Source: Aquimarina atlantica (GTDB lineage: Bacteria > Bacteroidota > Bacteroidia > Flavobacteriales > Flavobacteriaceae). Taken from it: 64,000 nucleotides of DNA. The notes under the pieces are model-generated. The model worked only from the letters and a program-made list of their open reading frames with translations, was not told the DNA's origin and made no database searches. The stretch covers positions 232,168-296,167 of the forward strand of contig NZ_AQRA01000009.1 in NCBI RefSeq assembly GCF_000626715.1. The letters are read 5' to 3'. Position numbers and translations under genes: made by a program. This document shows, piece after piece, positions 41,599-50,293 of this stretch. Every line of letters begins with the position of its first letter. The stretch's first letter is position 1.

Positions 41599-42231
41599 TT
41601 ATAAATCAAGAATTTTGATGTAATTTCTATGTAACTCAATTTTATCTATTTGTTCCAGTTTTTTTAATAAGCGGGATATCACTACTCTAGAACTATGTAA
41701 CTCTTGTGCAATTTCCTGATGTGTATTACGAATAATTTGTTCGTTATTAACACGAGCTTTTTCCTTAAGGTAATTCACCAGGCGTTCATCCATTCTATCA
41801 AAAGCAATACTATCTAAAGTAATAAGAAGCTCGTTTAATCGGTTATGATAACTTTCGAAAACAAAATTCCTCCAGGATTTGTACTTGGCCGTCCATTCTT
41901 CCATTTTTCGAATAGGAATCATAATAAGTTTTGTATCTACTTCTGCTATTGCTCTAATTTCACTTTGCGTCTGGCCAATACAACACGTCATCGTCATCGA
42001 ACAAGTATCTCCTTGTTCTAAATAATATAATAACAATTCATCTCCTTCTTTGTCTTCTCTAAGCACTTTTATTGCTCCCGATACGAGTAATGGCATTCCT
42101 TTGATATAATCTCCAATTTCTATCAGCTTATACCCGGCAGGAACTTCTCTAAAAGTTCCGACTTGTAGTATGTCGTTTATCAAAGAATTTTCAAACTGGC
42201 GCCCGTAACTGTTTTTTAGTTCCTGAATCAT
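41599..42231 (-). CDS. Crp/Fnr family transcriptional regulator of the sulfide block
   Basis: 210 residues. The N-terminal cyclic-nucleotide-binding-like fold (about 15-120) has AGYKLIEIGDYIKGMPLLVSG but lacks the residues expected for cAMP binding. A winged helix at about 165-205 carries HQEIAQELHSSRVVISRLLKKLE. No FNR-type four-cysteine iron-sulfur cluster is present. Three cysteines (C77, C83, C84) sit in the sensor domain as GDTCSMTMTCC and could react with persulfide or oxidants; this is inference. The gene overlaps the upstream DUF983 gene by four bases (ATGA), and that pair has a perfect regulon site in its promoter, so autoregulation is likely. Confidence 0.9.
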   Translation of the reverse strand: MIQELKNSYGRQFENSLINDILQVGTFREVPAGYKLIEIGDYIKGMPLLVSGAIKVLREDKEGDELLLYYLEQGDTCSMTMTCCIGQTQSEIRAIAEVDTKLIMIPIRKMEEWTAKYKSWRNFVFESYHNRLNELLITLDSIAFDRMDERLVNYLKEKARVNNEQIIRNTHQEIAQELHSSRVVISRLLKKLEQIDKIELHRNYIKILDL

Positions 42232-42626
42232 TTAGAATCTTGTTTAGCTTTGGCGATAGATGGATCGTAGGTAAAAAAGAAATTGGCCCAAATCAATTTT
42301 GAAACCGCTCCAATGTATGGCATTAAAAGGATTAGAGTAACAACAATACTAATAAAGATGTGTATAGGGGTCAGATTTAACCCAAGTAGTTGTATTAAGA
42401 TAAAAACAGCTGCACTTATCGCTATACCAACTGCATATGAAACATACATTGAACCATAGTAAAAACTGGGCTCTATACTGTATTTTAATTGGCACGAAGG
42501 ACATCTTTTTTTTACTTTATTGAAACGTTTTAAGTGATATGGGTTAGCTTCTAAAAATGCTCCACCATGACACCGCGGACATTTTAGAAACAATATGCTG
42601 TATAATTTTGAACCTCTACCAAACAT
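42228..42626 (-). CDS. DUF983 membrane protein
   Basis: The frame is open from 42701, but that start would place the operator and -7 box inside the gene. The ATG at 42626 (MFGRGSKLYSILFLKCPRCH) fits the family; about 132 residues result. A zinc-ribbon-like pair CPRCH and CPSC flanks the DUF983 core (FYYGSMYVSYAVGIA), and two membrane helices follow. The function is unknown, though DUF983 genes are found near respiratory and redox genes. It is translationally coupled to the Crp/Fnr regulator. Confidence 0.87.
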   Translation of the reverse strand: MFGRGSKLYSILFLKCPRCHGGAFLEANPYHLKRFNKVKKRCPSCQLKYSIEPSFYYGSMYVSYAVGIAISAAVFILIQLLGLNLTPIHIFISIVVTLILLMPYIGAVSKLIWANFFFTYDPSIAKAKQDSK

Positions 42627-42642
42627 GTTGTTGAATTTTGGA

Positions 42643-42686
42643 TAAAAATAATACACCAAAAAGTATTTATCAGTAACATTGGTTAC
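42643..42686 (-). promoter_or_regulatory. Crp/Fnr-type operator and promoter of the DUF983-regulator operon
   Basis: GTAACATTGGTTAC (42673-42686) is a perfect GTAAC-N4-GTTAC palindrome. TATTTTTA on the minus strand at 42643-42650 is the -7 box, with a 22-base gap. It supports the DUF983 start at 42626 and autoregulation of the regulator gene. Confidence 0.7.
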
Positions 42687-43134
42687 ACACACAAAGATCA
42701 TTTTTTGCGCTACAGGGTAGGGTGGGGTTATAGCTCCTTATCTATGTTAATACATACTGTTTTATGTTGTAAAAGAGCAATTCTCCTAAAGATATTTTAT
42801 GATTTTGATAACAGTTACGTTAAAAATATAAAAGTTTAACAAAATTTTAAATCCGTTCAAATCCAGTGATTCAGGCATTTTATTGATAAATTTTTGATTG
42901 TATATTAGATTATTTTGATTTTTATAATCAATTGATTTTTAGTGTTTTGCGTGTTTTTGTGGATTTTATACATGTCCTCATACGAAAATTCTTACCCTTT
43001 TTTTAACATTTTTGGGCATTATTGTTATTTGGCATAAATTTTCTACTTTTAGTGCTGTACTAAAAATAAAAAGTAGACATAATTAGCTTCTTTTTGGTAT
43101 CATATGATTTTAACTTTGGGGGTCTTAAAAGAAT

Positions 43135-43165
43135 AAAAAAAGCTTGTATATTTTTAAGCTTTTTT
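43135..43165. terminator. Bidirectional hairpin terminator
   Basis: AAAAAAGCTT (43136-43145) pairs perfectly with AAGCTTTTTT (43156-43165) around a ten-base loop, with A and T tracts on the two sides. It may end a short upstream transcript or insulate tldD from the minus-strand operon. Confidence 0.6.
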
Positions 43166-43294
43166 AGATAATGACAATCATATTTCCTCTTACAAAAAAT
43201 GATATATACTATAGAGTTAAATTTCTAAATTTTGCATTAGTATACATTGAAAACTAAAACACCATAACTAAATAAATATTCATTCAATCAAAAA

Positions 43295-43300
43295 AGGAGG
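43295..43300 (+). promoter_or_regulatory. Canonical Shine-Dalgarno sequence before tldD
   Basis: AGGAGG stands five bases before the ATG of tldD (AAAAAGGAGGTTTATATG). Almost no other gene in the window has such a sequence, consistent with flavobacteria rarely using it. It fixes the start codon and may mark unusually efficient translation. Confidence 0.7.
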
Positions 43301-43305
43301 TTTAT

Positions 43306-44946
43306 ATGAAACGAAGAGATTTTGTTAAATACGCTGGATTAGGATCTGGCGCATTAATGATGCCATCCCTGCTTATGGGAAATAATATTTCCGCAGAAGC
43401 TTTGCTAAATCCCGGTATGGATGTCGCAATTAAGAAAAGCCTTGCAGACATAGCATTAAATACTGCCAAAACTTTGGGAGCATCTTATGCCGATGCAAGA
43501 ATAGGAAGATATCTAAATCAATATGTATTTACCAGAGAAGACAAGGTTCAGAATGTAGTAAATACAGAATCTTTTGGAATTGGTATACGCGTTATTACCA
43601 ATGGTACCTGGGGATTTGCTTCTACCAATAATGTAACCGAAAAAGGGATTAAAAAAGCAACAGAACAAGCGGTTGCAATTGCAAAAGCAAATTCAAAAAT
43701 TCAGAAAGTGCCTGTAAAACTGGCTCCGGTAAAATCTCATGGAGAAGTTACCTGGAAGACCCCTATTAAAAAAGATTTCAAAAAAGTACCTATTTCAGAA
43801 AAAGTAGATTTATTACTTAGTGCTAATGCAGCTGCCATGAAGAATGGAGCTAATTTTGTGAATTCTGGTCTTTTTATGGTAAATGAGCAAAAATATTTTG
43901 CATCTACCGATGGGTCGTATATAGATCAGGATGTTCATCGTATATGGCCAACATTTACAGTTACAGCTATTGATCGTGCTAATAATAAATTTAAATCACG
44001 CCAGGCAATGAGTGCTCCTATGGGAATGGGATATGAATATATGGATGGTTTAGATTCTGAAAAATTAGATGGGCCGGCTGGAATGAAATTATATAGAGGA
44101 AGCTACGATATGGTAGAAGATGCTATTATGGCAGCCAAGCAAGCCAAAGAAAGACTTAGTGCTAAATCGGTAGAAGCAGGTAAGTATGATTTGGTATTAG
44201 AACCAAATCACCTGGGACTCACGATTCACGAATCTGTAGGGCACCCTCTCGAGTTGGATCGTGTACTGGGATATGAAGCCAATTATGCAGGAACAAGTTT
44301 CGCTACTCTTGATAAATGGAAAACCAAAAACTTCAAGTATGGTAGTGATATTGTTAACCTGGTAGCAGATAAAACGCAAGTAGGATCTCTGGGAGCTGTA
44401 GGATACGATGACGAAGGAGTAAAGACAAAACAATGGGATCTTGTACGTAATGGTGTATTAACCAATTATCAGGCAATCAGAGATCAGGTTCATATGATAG
44501 ATCAGAAGGAATCACATGGTTGTTGTTATTCGCAAAGTTGGAACGATGTTCAATTTCAGCGTATGCCTAATGTTTCGTTAGAACCAGGTAAAGAAAAATA
44601 TAGTGTTAATGACATGATAAAAGATGTAGAAAAAGGAATTTATATTGCTGGTAGAGGTTCGTACTCTATCGACCAGCAACGATATAATTTCCAGTTTGGC
44701 GGTACTGCTTTCTACGAAATTAAAAACGGAGCGATTGTGGGGATGTTAGATGATGTTGCTTATCAATCTAATACACAGGAGTTTTGGAATTCTTGTGCCA
44801 AAATATGTGACAAAGATGACTATAGATTATTCGGATCGTTCTTTGATGGTAAAGGACAGCCTTCTCAGATAAGTGCTGTATCACACGGAAGTTCTACTAC
44901 CAGATTTAATAATGTAAATGTGATCAATACAGGTAGAACTATTTAA
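43306..44946 (+). CDS. tldD: TldD-like metalloprotease with Tat-type signal
   Basis: 546 residues. The first 25 residues contain RRDFVKYAGLGSGALMM, a good twin-arginine signal (MKRRDFVK). TldD/PmbA family features follow, including the zinc motif HExxxH at 308-313 (HESVGHPLELD). The C-terminal NSCAKICDKDD probably supplies the third, cysteine ligand, and GGTAFYEIKNGAIVGMLDDVAYQ is also present. TldD pairs with TldE to cleave peptides, for example microcin B17 precursor and CcdA in E. coli, where it is cytoplasmic. An exported version is unusual for the textbook case. It is followed 32 bases later by its partner gene. Confidence 0.92.
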   Translation: MKRRDFVKYAGLGSGALMMPSLLMGNNISAEALLNPGMDVAIKKSLADIALNTAKTLGASYADARIGRYLNQYVFTREDKVQNVVNTESFGIGIRVITNGTWGFASTNNVTEKGIKKATEQAVAIAKANSKIQKVPVKLAPVKSHGEVTWKTPIKKDFKKVPISEKVDLLLSANAAAMKNGANFVNSGLFMVNEQKYFASTDGSYIDQDVHRIWPTFTVTAIDRANNKFKSRQAMSAPMGMGYEYMDGLDSEKLDGPAGMKLYRGSYDMVEDAIMAAKQAKERLSAKSVEAGKYDLVLEPNHLGLTIHESVGHPLELDRVLGYEANYAGTSFATLDKWKTKNFKYGSDIVNLVADKTQVGSLGAVGYDDEGVKTKQWDLVRNGVLTNYQAIRDQVHMIDQKESHGCCYSQSWNDVQFQRMPNVSLEPGKEKYSVNDMIKDVEKGIYIAGRGSYSIDQQRYNFQFGGTAFYEIKNGAIVGMLDDVAYQSNTQEFWNSCAKICDKDDYRLFGSFFDGKGQPSQISAVSHGSSTTRFNNVNVINTGRTI

Positions 44947-44978
44947 AACATCTTTTTCCAACAAATAATAAAAATATC

Positions 44979-46295
44979 ATGGCAATATATACAAAAGAAG
45001 AAGCAAAGCAAATTATGGAAAAAGCACTGAGCTTTTCTACTGCTGATGCTTGTGAAATAAATATGAGTGGAAGCGAAAGCGGAAATATCCGCTATGCGCG
45101 TAATACGGTTTCTACTGCTGGTCATCGATCTAATCAAAACCTGGTAGTACAATCTAATTTCGGAAAAAAATCGGGTACGGCTACGATTGATGAGTTTGAT
45201 GATGAATCCTTAAAAAAAGTAGTTAAAAGAGCAGAAGAATTAGCAAAACTTTCGCCAGAGAATCCAGAATTTATGGAGCCTTTGGGACCTCAAACCTATG
45301 ATGAATCAATAACCTATAACAAAGCATCGGCTAATATCTCACCAGAGTATCGTGCTACTGTAGCAAGTAGTAGTATTGAGCCGGCGGCAGCAAAAGATGT
45401 TACCGCTGCAGGGTTCTTTAACGATTCTTATGGGTTTAGTGCAATGATGAATTCTAATGGTCTTTTTGCTTACAACCAATCTACAGATTCTAATTTTACC
45501 GTTACTATGAGAACTAATGATGGTACCGGATCTGGATGGGTATCTCGTGATTTTAATGATATAAGCAAGTTTGATGCGGCAAAAGCTTCTAATATAGCAA
45601 TAGATAAAGCAGTAACATCAAGAGAAGCCAAAGCTATTGAACCAGGAAAGTATACTGTAATTCTTGAACCTGCAGCATCAGTTGGGTTACTACAAAATAT
45701 TGGTAGTGCTCTTAGTGCACGAACTGCAGACGAAGGGCGAAGCTTTATGTCTAAAGAAGGAGGAGGCACTAAACTAGGAGAGAAGATTGTAGACGAACGT
45801 GTAAATATTTGGTCAGATCCTTTAAACCCAGATGTACCTACAAGCACATGGAATGGAGCAGGACAGCCCTTAAAGAAGATGAGCTGGATAGAGAATGGAG
45901 TAGTGAAAAATTTGGCATATAGCCGTTATTGGGCAGAGAAGAAAGGAGTCGATCCCGTACCTTTTCCATCTAATTTTATTATGCAAGGAGGAGATGCCTC
46001 TTTAGAAGAGCTTATTAAAGGAACCAAAAAAGGAATTTTGGTTACCAGATTATGGTATATCAGAAATGTAGACCCTCAAACTCTACTATATACTGGTCTT
46101 ACCCGGGATGGAACATTCTATATCGAAAATGGAAAAATAAAGCATCCGGTAAAGAACTTTAGATTTAATGAGAGTCCGATTATTATGCTTAATAATCTCG
46201 AAACACTTGGTAAACAAGTTAGGATCAATGGTAATTTGGTACCTTACATGAAGGTAAGAGATTTCACCTTTACCAGCTTGTCTGATGCGGTATAA
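44979..46295 (+). CDS. tldE: TldE/PmbA-like partner subunit
   Basis: 438 residues in the TldD/PmbA family without the HExxxH motif, as expected for TldE, the non-catalytic partner. Recognisable parts are SADACEINMSGSESGNIRYARNTV, KKSGTATIDEFDDESLKKVVKRAEELAKLSPENPEF and the C-terminal GTKKGILVTRLWYIRNVDPQTLLYTGLTRDGTFYIENGKI. It has no signal peptide or twin-arginine motif, unlike the upstream TldD. If both act in the periplasm, it would have to be carried as a complex. A terminator follows. Confidence 0.92.
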   Translation: MAIYTKEEAKQIMEKALSFSTADACEINMSGSESGNIRYARNTVSTAGHRSNQNLVVQSNFGKKSGTATIDEFDDESLKKVVKRAEELAKLSPENPEFMEPLGPQTYDESITYNKASANISPEYRATVASSSIEPAAAKDVTAAGFFNDSYGFSAMMNSNGLFAYNQSTDSNFTVTMRTNDGTGSGWVSRDFNDISKFDAAKASNIAIDKAVTSREAKAIEPGKYTVILEPAASVGLLQNIGSALSARTADEGRSFMSKEGGGTKLGEKIVDERVNIWSDPLNPDVPTSTWNGAGQPLKKMSWIENGVVKNLAYSRYWAEKKGVDPVPFPSNFIMQGGDASLEELIKGTKKGILVTRLWYIRNVDPQTLLYTGLTRDGTFYIENGKIKHPVKNFRFNESPIIMLNNLETLGKQVRINGNLVPYMKVRDFTFTSLSDAV

Positions 46296-46311
46296 GTATA
46301 ATTCATAATAT

Positions 46312-46352
46312 AAACTGGTCATTTTAATTAGCTTCATTATGGCCAGTTTTTT
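46312..46352 (+). terminator. Rho-independent terminator after tldE
   Basis: AAACTGGTCAT (46312-46322) pairs with ATGGCCAGTTT (46339-46349) with one G-T wobble, followed by TTTTTT. It separates the tldDE unit from the downstream MoxR operon. Confidence 0.8.
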
Positions 46353-46406
46353 CTTTCGAAACTGTTTTAACCATTAATAGCAACAGTTTTGTAGGGTAGT
46401 CTATTT

Positions 46407-47051
46407 TTGAAAGCTAAAATAATAACTGCATTGAGTAACAAGTTTTTCTTTACAAGATTGCAATATGAGTCGGGAGATTGGGATGTAGATCAAAGAATGC
46501 CTTCAAACCTTTTAAATTCTCTGGTAGAGTATACTACCCTAAAAGTAGATACGCAAGAAAGAATTATAGCCCTTAGTAGCGATGAAATATTTAAAAGTCC
46601 GTTTTGCTATATATCCGGGCATAAACTAGTACAGTTTACAAAGAAAGAAAGGGAGAATTTTGAGAAATATGTCAGGAACGGAGGTTTTGTCTTTGCAGAT
46701 GATTGTAATCACGATATAGATGGTTTGTTTTCAAAATCATTTGAACGACAAATGGAGGATATCTTTGGCCCTCGACAGTTAAAAAAAATCCCTAATACTC
46801 ATGAGATATATAAGGTTTTCTTCGAATTTGAAGATGGCCCGCCCACCACATCACAAGAACTTAACGGATGGGGAGATGATATTGTACATGATTATCTAAA
46901 AGCTATTGAAATTAATGGAAGGATAGGAGTCTTGTTTAGTAACAAAGATTATGGTTGCGAATGGGACTATGATTTTAGAAATAAACGATGGTATAAAATA
47001 GACAATACCCGTTTTGGAGTAAATATAGTGATGTATGCTTTAACATCATAA
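46407..47051 (+). CDS. DUF4159 domain protein
   Basis: 214 residues starting at TTG 46407; a second TTG at 46431 (giving MSNKFFFTRLQY) is also plausible. The family core is clear: FFFTRLQYESGDWDVDQRMPSNLLNSLVEYT, SPFCYISGHKLVQF, VRNGGFVFADDCNHDIDGLFSKSFERQM and NKDYGCEWDYD. DUF4159 proteins have a glutamine-amidotransferase-like fold and are typically found with MoxR/DUF58/BatA genes. Here there is no signal peptide, so it is probably cytoplasmic. The MoxR gene begins ten bases downstream. Confidence 0.85.
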   Translation: MKAKIITALSNKFFFTRLQYESGDWDVDQRMPSNLLNSLVEYTTLKVDTQERIIALSSDEIFKSPFCYISGHKLVQFTKKERENFEKYVRNGGFVFADDCNHDIDGLFSKSFERQMEDIFGPRQLKKIPNTHEIYKVFFEFEDGPPTTSQELNGWGDDIVHDYLKAIEINGRIGVLFSNKDYGCEWDYDFRNKRWYKIDNTRFGVNIVMYALTS

Positions 47052-47061
47052 AAGAAGATGT

Positions 47062-48063
47062 ATGGATAAAAATTTAGCAAGTATTGAACAAGAGGTGAAT
47101 GTACTTACCGAAAAACTTACCAGTTTAAAGAAAGAAATTGGTAAAGTAATCACAGGGCAGGAGGAAACCGTAGAACAATTACTAATTACTTTTCTGGCAG
47201 GCGGGCATGCATTATTAGAAGGAGTTCCCGGGTTGGCAAAAACGTTAATGATACGAACATTAGCGCAAGCCATTGATTTAAAGTTTAAAAGAATACAATT
47301 TACTCCCGATCTAATGCCTTCTGATATTATAGGTACCGAAATACTTGAAGAAGATTATAGCACCGGAAAGAAGTTTTTTAAATTTAATAAAGGACCTATT
47401 TTTGCTAATATTATACTGGCAGATGAGATTAATCGAACGCCACCAAAGACTCAGGCAGCGCTGTTGGAAGCTATGCAGGAATTTGAAGTAACGTATTCTG
47501 GTAAAACCTATACGCTGGATAAACCATTTTTTATTCTCGCTACTCAAAACCCCATTGAGCAATCCGGTACCTTTATGTTACCAGAAGCACAACAAGATCG
47601 TTTTCTTTTATATATAAAAATTGGATACCCTACCGAATTAGAAGAGACCACCATTTTAAAAAATACAACAGGTACCAAAAAAGAAACACTTCATAAAGTG
47701 ATTACCGGTGATGATATATTAAGATTACAGAATCTGGTAAGAGAAGTACCTATAAGTGATGATCTCATCACATTTGTAAGTAAGTTAATACGAGCAACAA
47801 GGCCAGAAACTACTACAAATGCATATGTAAAAGAGTGGGTAAATTGGGGGGCAGGACCAAGAGCAGGTCAGGCCATGATATTAACAGCCAAAGCTCGTGC
47901 TTTGATGAAAGGACGTTTATCGGTTACGTTAGAAGATATACAACATGTGGCTATCCCGGTACTTCGCCATAGAGTTATTGTAAACTTCAGAGCAGAATCC
48001 GAAGGTATAACATCTGATGATGTTACTCATCAATTGTTAAATGCTATTCGGGTAAATAGTTGA
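47062..48063 (+). CDS. MoxR family AAA+ ATPase
   Basis: 333 residues with Walker A (EGVPGLAKTLMIRTLA), Walker B (ILADEINRTPPKTQAALLEAMQE), sensor 1 (FILATQNPIEQSGTFMLPEAQQDRFLLY) and a helical C-terminal lid with WGAGPRAGQAMILTAKARALM. MoxR ATPases act as chaperones that activate or assemble partner complexes and almost always sit with DUF58 and VWA/BatA-type genes, as here. It is cytoplasmic and the second gene of a six-gene operon (27-base gap to the DUF58 gene). Confidence 0.95.
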   Translation: MDKNLASIEQEVNVLTEKLTSLKKEIGKVITGQEETVEQLLITFLAGGHALLEGVPGLAKTLMIRTLAQAIDLKFKRIQFTPDLMPSDIIGTEILEEDYSTGKKFFKFNKGPIFANIILADEINRTPPKTQAALLEAMQEFEVTYSGKTYTLDKPFFILATQNPIEQSGTFMLPEAQQDRFLLYIKIGYPTELEETTILKNTTGTKKETLHKVITGDDILRLQNLVREVPISDDLITFVSKLIRATRPETTTNAYVKEWVNWGAGPRAGQAMILTAKARALMKGRLSVTLEDIQHVAIPVLRHRVIVNFRAESEGITSDDVTHQLLNAIRVNS

Positions 48064-48090
48064 TATGCGATATTTTAAAGTTAAATTGGT

Positions 48091-48987
48091 ATGAAACAAG
48101 ACTATCATCAACTATTAAAACCAGAACTTATAAAAAAAGTGTCTGGATTAGCACTTATTGCACGTGTAATAGTTGATGGATATTTGTCGGGACATAATCA
48201 CAGTAGAAGTGTAGGTCCGGGAATGGAGTTTAGTCAATTTCGTAATTATCAACCAGGTGATGATTTAAGACTCCTGGATTGGAAAATGCTTGCCAGATCA
48301 GGTAGATACTATATTAGGCAATCAGAGATAAAAAGCAATATTGCGGTAAAATTTATTGTCGATGCCAGTATGTCGATGCTTCATAAGGAAGAAGATCTTT
48401 CTAAAATGGATTATGTTAGAGTATTAGTGGCTTCGTTGGCATACTTATCCCAAAATCAAGGAGATGCTGTAGGTCTTTTTGCACTTAACGATCATCAATT
48501 ACATAGCGTATATCCCAAAATTCAGAAAAAGCATTATAATCGTCTGTTATTAGAATTGATTAATATTAAGAATGAAGGAAAATGGCCAGAGGATCCTGGA
48601 GCATCAAAAAACCTTCATGATCGTAACCATAAAGAATTGATTTTCTTTATTACCGATTTGTATGAACATAGTGAAGAGCTAACTTCTTTCGTTAAACGAT
48701 TAAAAACACCTAAAAACGAAGTCGTAGTATTCCATTTGATGGGTAAAAACGAACTGGAATTTGATTATAAAGGCACCATTACATTTGAAGATTTAGAAAC
48801 AGGAGTTAGGCGCAAAATAGATGCTAAGACAGCAAAAAAACAATATCTCACCGCATTAGAAGAAATGATGAGTAACACAAAAAATACCCTACTGGCTAAT
48901 GATATTGGTTACCATTTATTTAAACTAAATGAGAATATCGGAGAGGCCTTACAGGTATTTCTAAAGAAACGAAATAGATTAATTTAA
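48091..48987 (+). CDS. DUF58 domain protein
   Basis: 298 residues, a soluble DUF58 protein with VWA-like fold features. GPGMEFSQFRNYQPGDDLRLLDWKMLARSGRYYIRQSE is the DUF58 hallmark. VDASMSM (a DxSxS metal-ion motif) is followed by FFITDLYEHSEELTSFVKRL. Partners of MoxR ATPases, DUF58 proteins probably act with membrane VWA proteins in envelope assembly. Unlike many members it lacks an N-terminal membrane segment. One base separates its stop from the next start. Confidence 0.93.
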   Translation: MKQDYHQLLKPELIKKVSGLALIARVIVDGYLSGHNHSRSVGPGMEFSQFRNYQPGDDLRLLDWKMLARSGRYYIRQSEIKSNIAVKFIVDASMSMLHKEEDLSKMDYVRVLVASLAYLSQNQGDAVGLFALNDHQLHSVYPKIQKKHYNRLLLELINIKNEGKWPEDPGASKNLHDRNHKELIFFITDLYEHSEELTSFVKRLKTPKNEVVVFHLMGKNELEFDYKGTITFEDLETGVRRKIDAKTAKKQYLTALEEMMSNTKNTLLANDIGYHLFKLNENIGEALQVFLKKRNRLI

Positions 48988-48988
48988 T

Positions 48989-50293
48989 ATGTTTTTTCTT
49001 AACCCTACATATTTATGGGCTTTATTAGGAGGTATTGTTCCTATTGCAATACACCTGTGGAGTAAAAAAGAAGGAAAAACAATTAAGATAGGAAGTATTC
49101 AATTACTAGATGAGTCAGATTCAAAACAAACGAGTAGTATTCAAATCAATGAATTGTGGTTATTGCTTTTACGATTGCTATTGATTAGCACACTTGTTAT
49201 GATCATAGCAGAACCACAGGTAAAAGGAAAAGTTACTGCAGTACCCATTACTTATATTGTAGAACCTTCTTTACTCGAATACGAAGAGGTAAATGCAATT
49301 CTGGATACTATAGAAACCGAAGCACCAATACGGCTTTTGCAAGCTGGTTTTCCAGAGTATCAAAACGAGTCAACATATGAAGAAACTCCTACAGTAACTC
49401 CGGGGTATTGGCAATTGGTCAAAGAAATGGAAACATTAGAAACTGATAGTATTGTTGTTATAACGAATGGATTTATATCGGGTATAAAAGGAAAAAGGCC
49501 AAAGCTTCATAAAAATATATCATGGGTAATTCTAGATCCAGGAAAACCGACTAAGAATATGCTTAGTGCTATTAAAAAGGAGGATGCAATACAGTTGCTT
49601 TCTGTATCAGGTGATGATCAACATTTGTCTTTTGAGAAAGAGCTTGTTCCTATAGGGAGTGCTCAAATCGAATTTAATAAAGCAAAGGATAGTATCGTTC
49701 TTTCGGTAAACGGAAATCAAGAGCAACATCCTCTGATTACCGAATCACCTATTGATATTTTGGTGTTTTATGACGATAGTTTGTCTACAGAAAAAACATA
49801 TATTGAAGCTTCCTATCGCGCCATATCAAAATACCTTAACAGGCCTATTGATGTTCGTGCCGTACAGAATATAGATACGATACACCTAGACACTTTTAAT
49901 ACAGTAATATGGTTAAGTAAAAATGAAACTCCGCAAACTTTTTCGACACTACTCTTGTATAAACCAGATGATTTATCTCATAAGATCATAGAAAAAGGAT
50001 CTTCAAAAGAAGTCTTCTATCTTACAAAATCTCTTAATGCAGAACGTATCGTAAGTGAGTATTTTGCAGAACATTTGTTAGCAATACTTAATCATAATGA
50101 AGGTCTCGAAGAAAAAATTAAATCGTATGATAAACGAGTTATACATATAGAAGAACTACTTCCAGTTATAGCTACAGATGTTAAGAAAAATAAAAAGAAC
50201 CCTACTGCTTTAGAAATATCTAAATGGTTATGGTTTTTATGTATACTATTTCTCATCACAGAACGCATCGTAGCAAAATATAGAAAACAGTGA
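48989..50293 (+). CDS. BatA-type membrane protein
   Basis: 434 residues. The aerotolerance-regulator N-terminus (BatA, FLNPTYLWALLGGIVPIAIHLWSKKEG) gives one or two membrane segments (about 5-22 and 55-75). A large soluble domain follows, and a final membrane segment lies near 415-430 (ISKWLWFLCILFLITERIV). It lacks the full VWA DxSxS motif; DFDS-like residues are not apparent, so it may be the scaffold version. It is the third core member of the MoxR/DUF58/Bat module and overlaps the next gene by four bases (GTGA). Confidence 0.88.
   Translation: MFFLNPTYLWALLGGIVPIAIHLWSKKEGKTIKIGSIQLLDESDSKQTSSIQINELWLLLLRLLLISTLVMIIAEPQVKGKVTAVPITYIVEPSLLEYEEVNAILDTIETEAPIRLLQAGFPEYQNESTYEETPTVTPGYWQLVKEMETLETDSIVVITNGFISGIKGKRPKLHKNISWVILDPGKPTKNMLSAIKKEDAIQLLSVSGDDQHLSFEKELVPIGSAQIEFNKAKDSIVLSVNGNQEQHPLITESPIDILVFYDDSLSTEKTYIEASYRAISKYLNRPIDVRAVQNIDTIHLDTFNTVIWLSKNETPQTFSTLLLYKPDDLSHKIIEKGSSKEVFYLTKSLNAERIVSEYFAEHLLAILNHNEGLEEKIKSYDKRVIHIEELLPVIATDVKKNKKNPTALEISKWLWFLCILFLITERIVAKYRKQ

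Larger units (their letters stand above)
42687..43305. other. Long AT-rich intergenic region upstream of tldD
   Basis: About 620 bases without a supported gene. The left end carries the regulon promoter for the minus-strand operon. A possible promoter on the plus strand is TTTG at 43011-43014 with TAAATTTT at 43035-43042, about 110 bases before the hairpin at 43135-43165. Together these could bound a small RNA of roughly 115 bases. No known RNA family was recognised. Confidence 0.4.

Noticed and set aside
46402..46409. TATTTTTG as a -7 box for the DUF4159 gene
   Set aside because: It overlaps the TTG start at 46407, and no TTTG was found 20 bases upstream. It would only work if translation starts at the TTG at 46431, which remains open.
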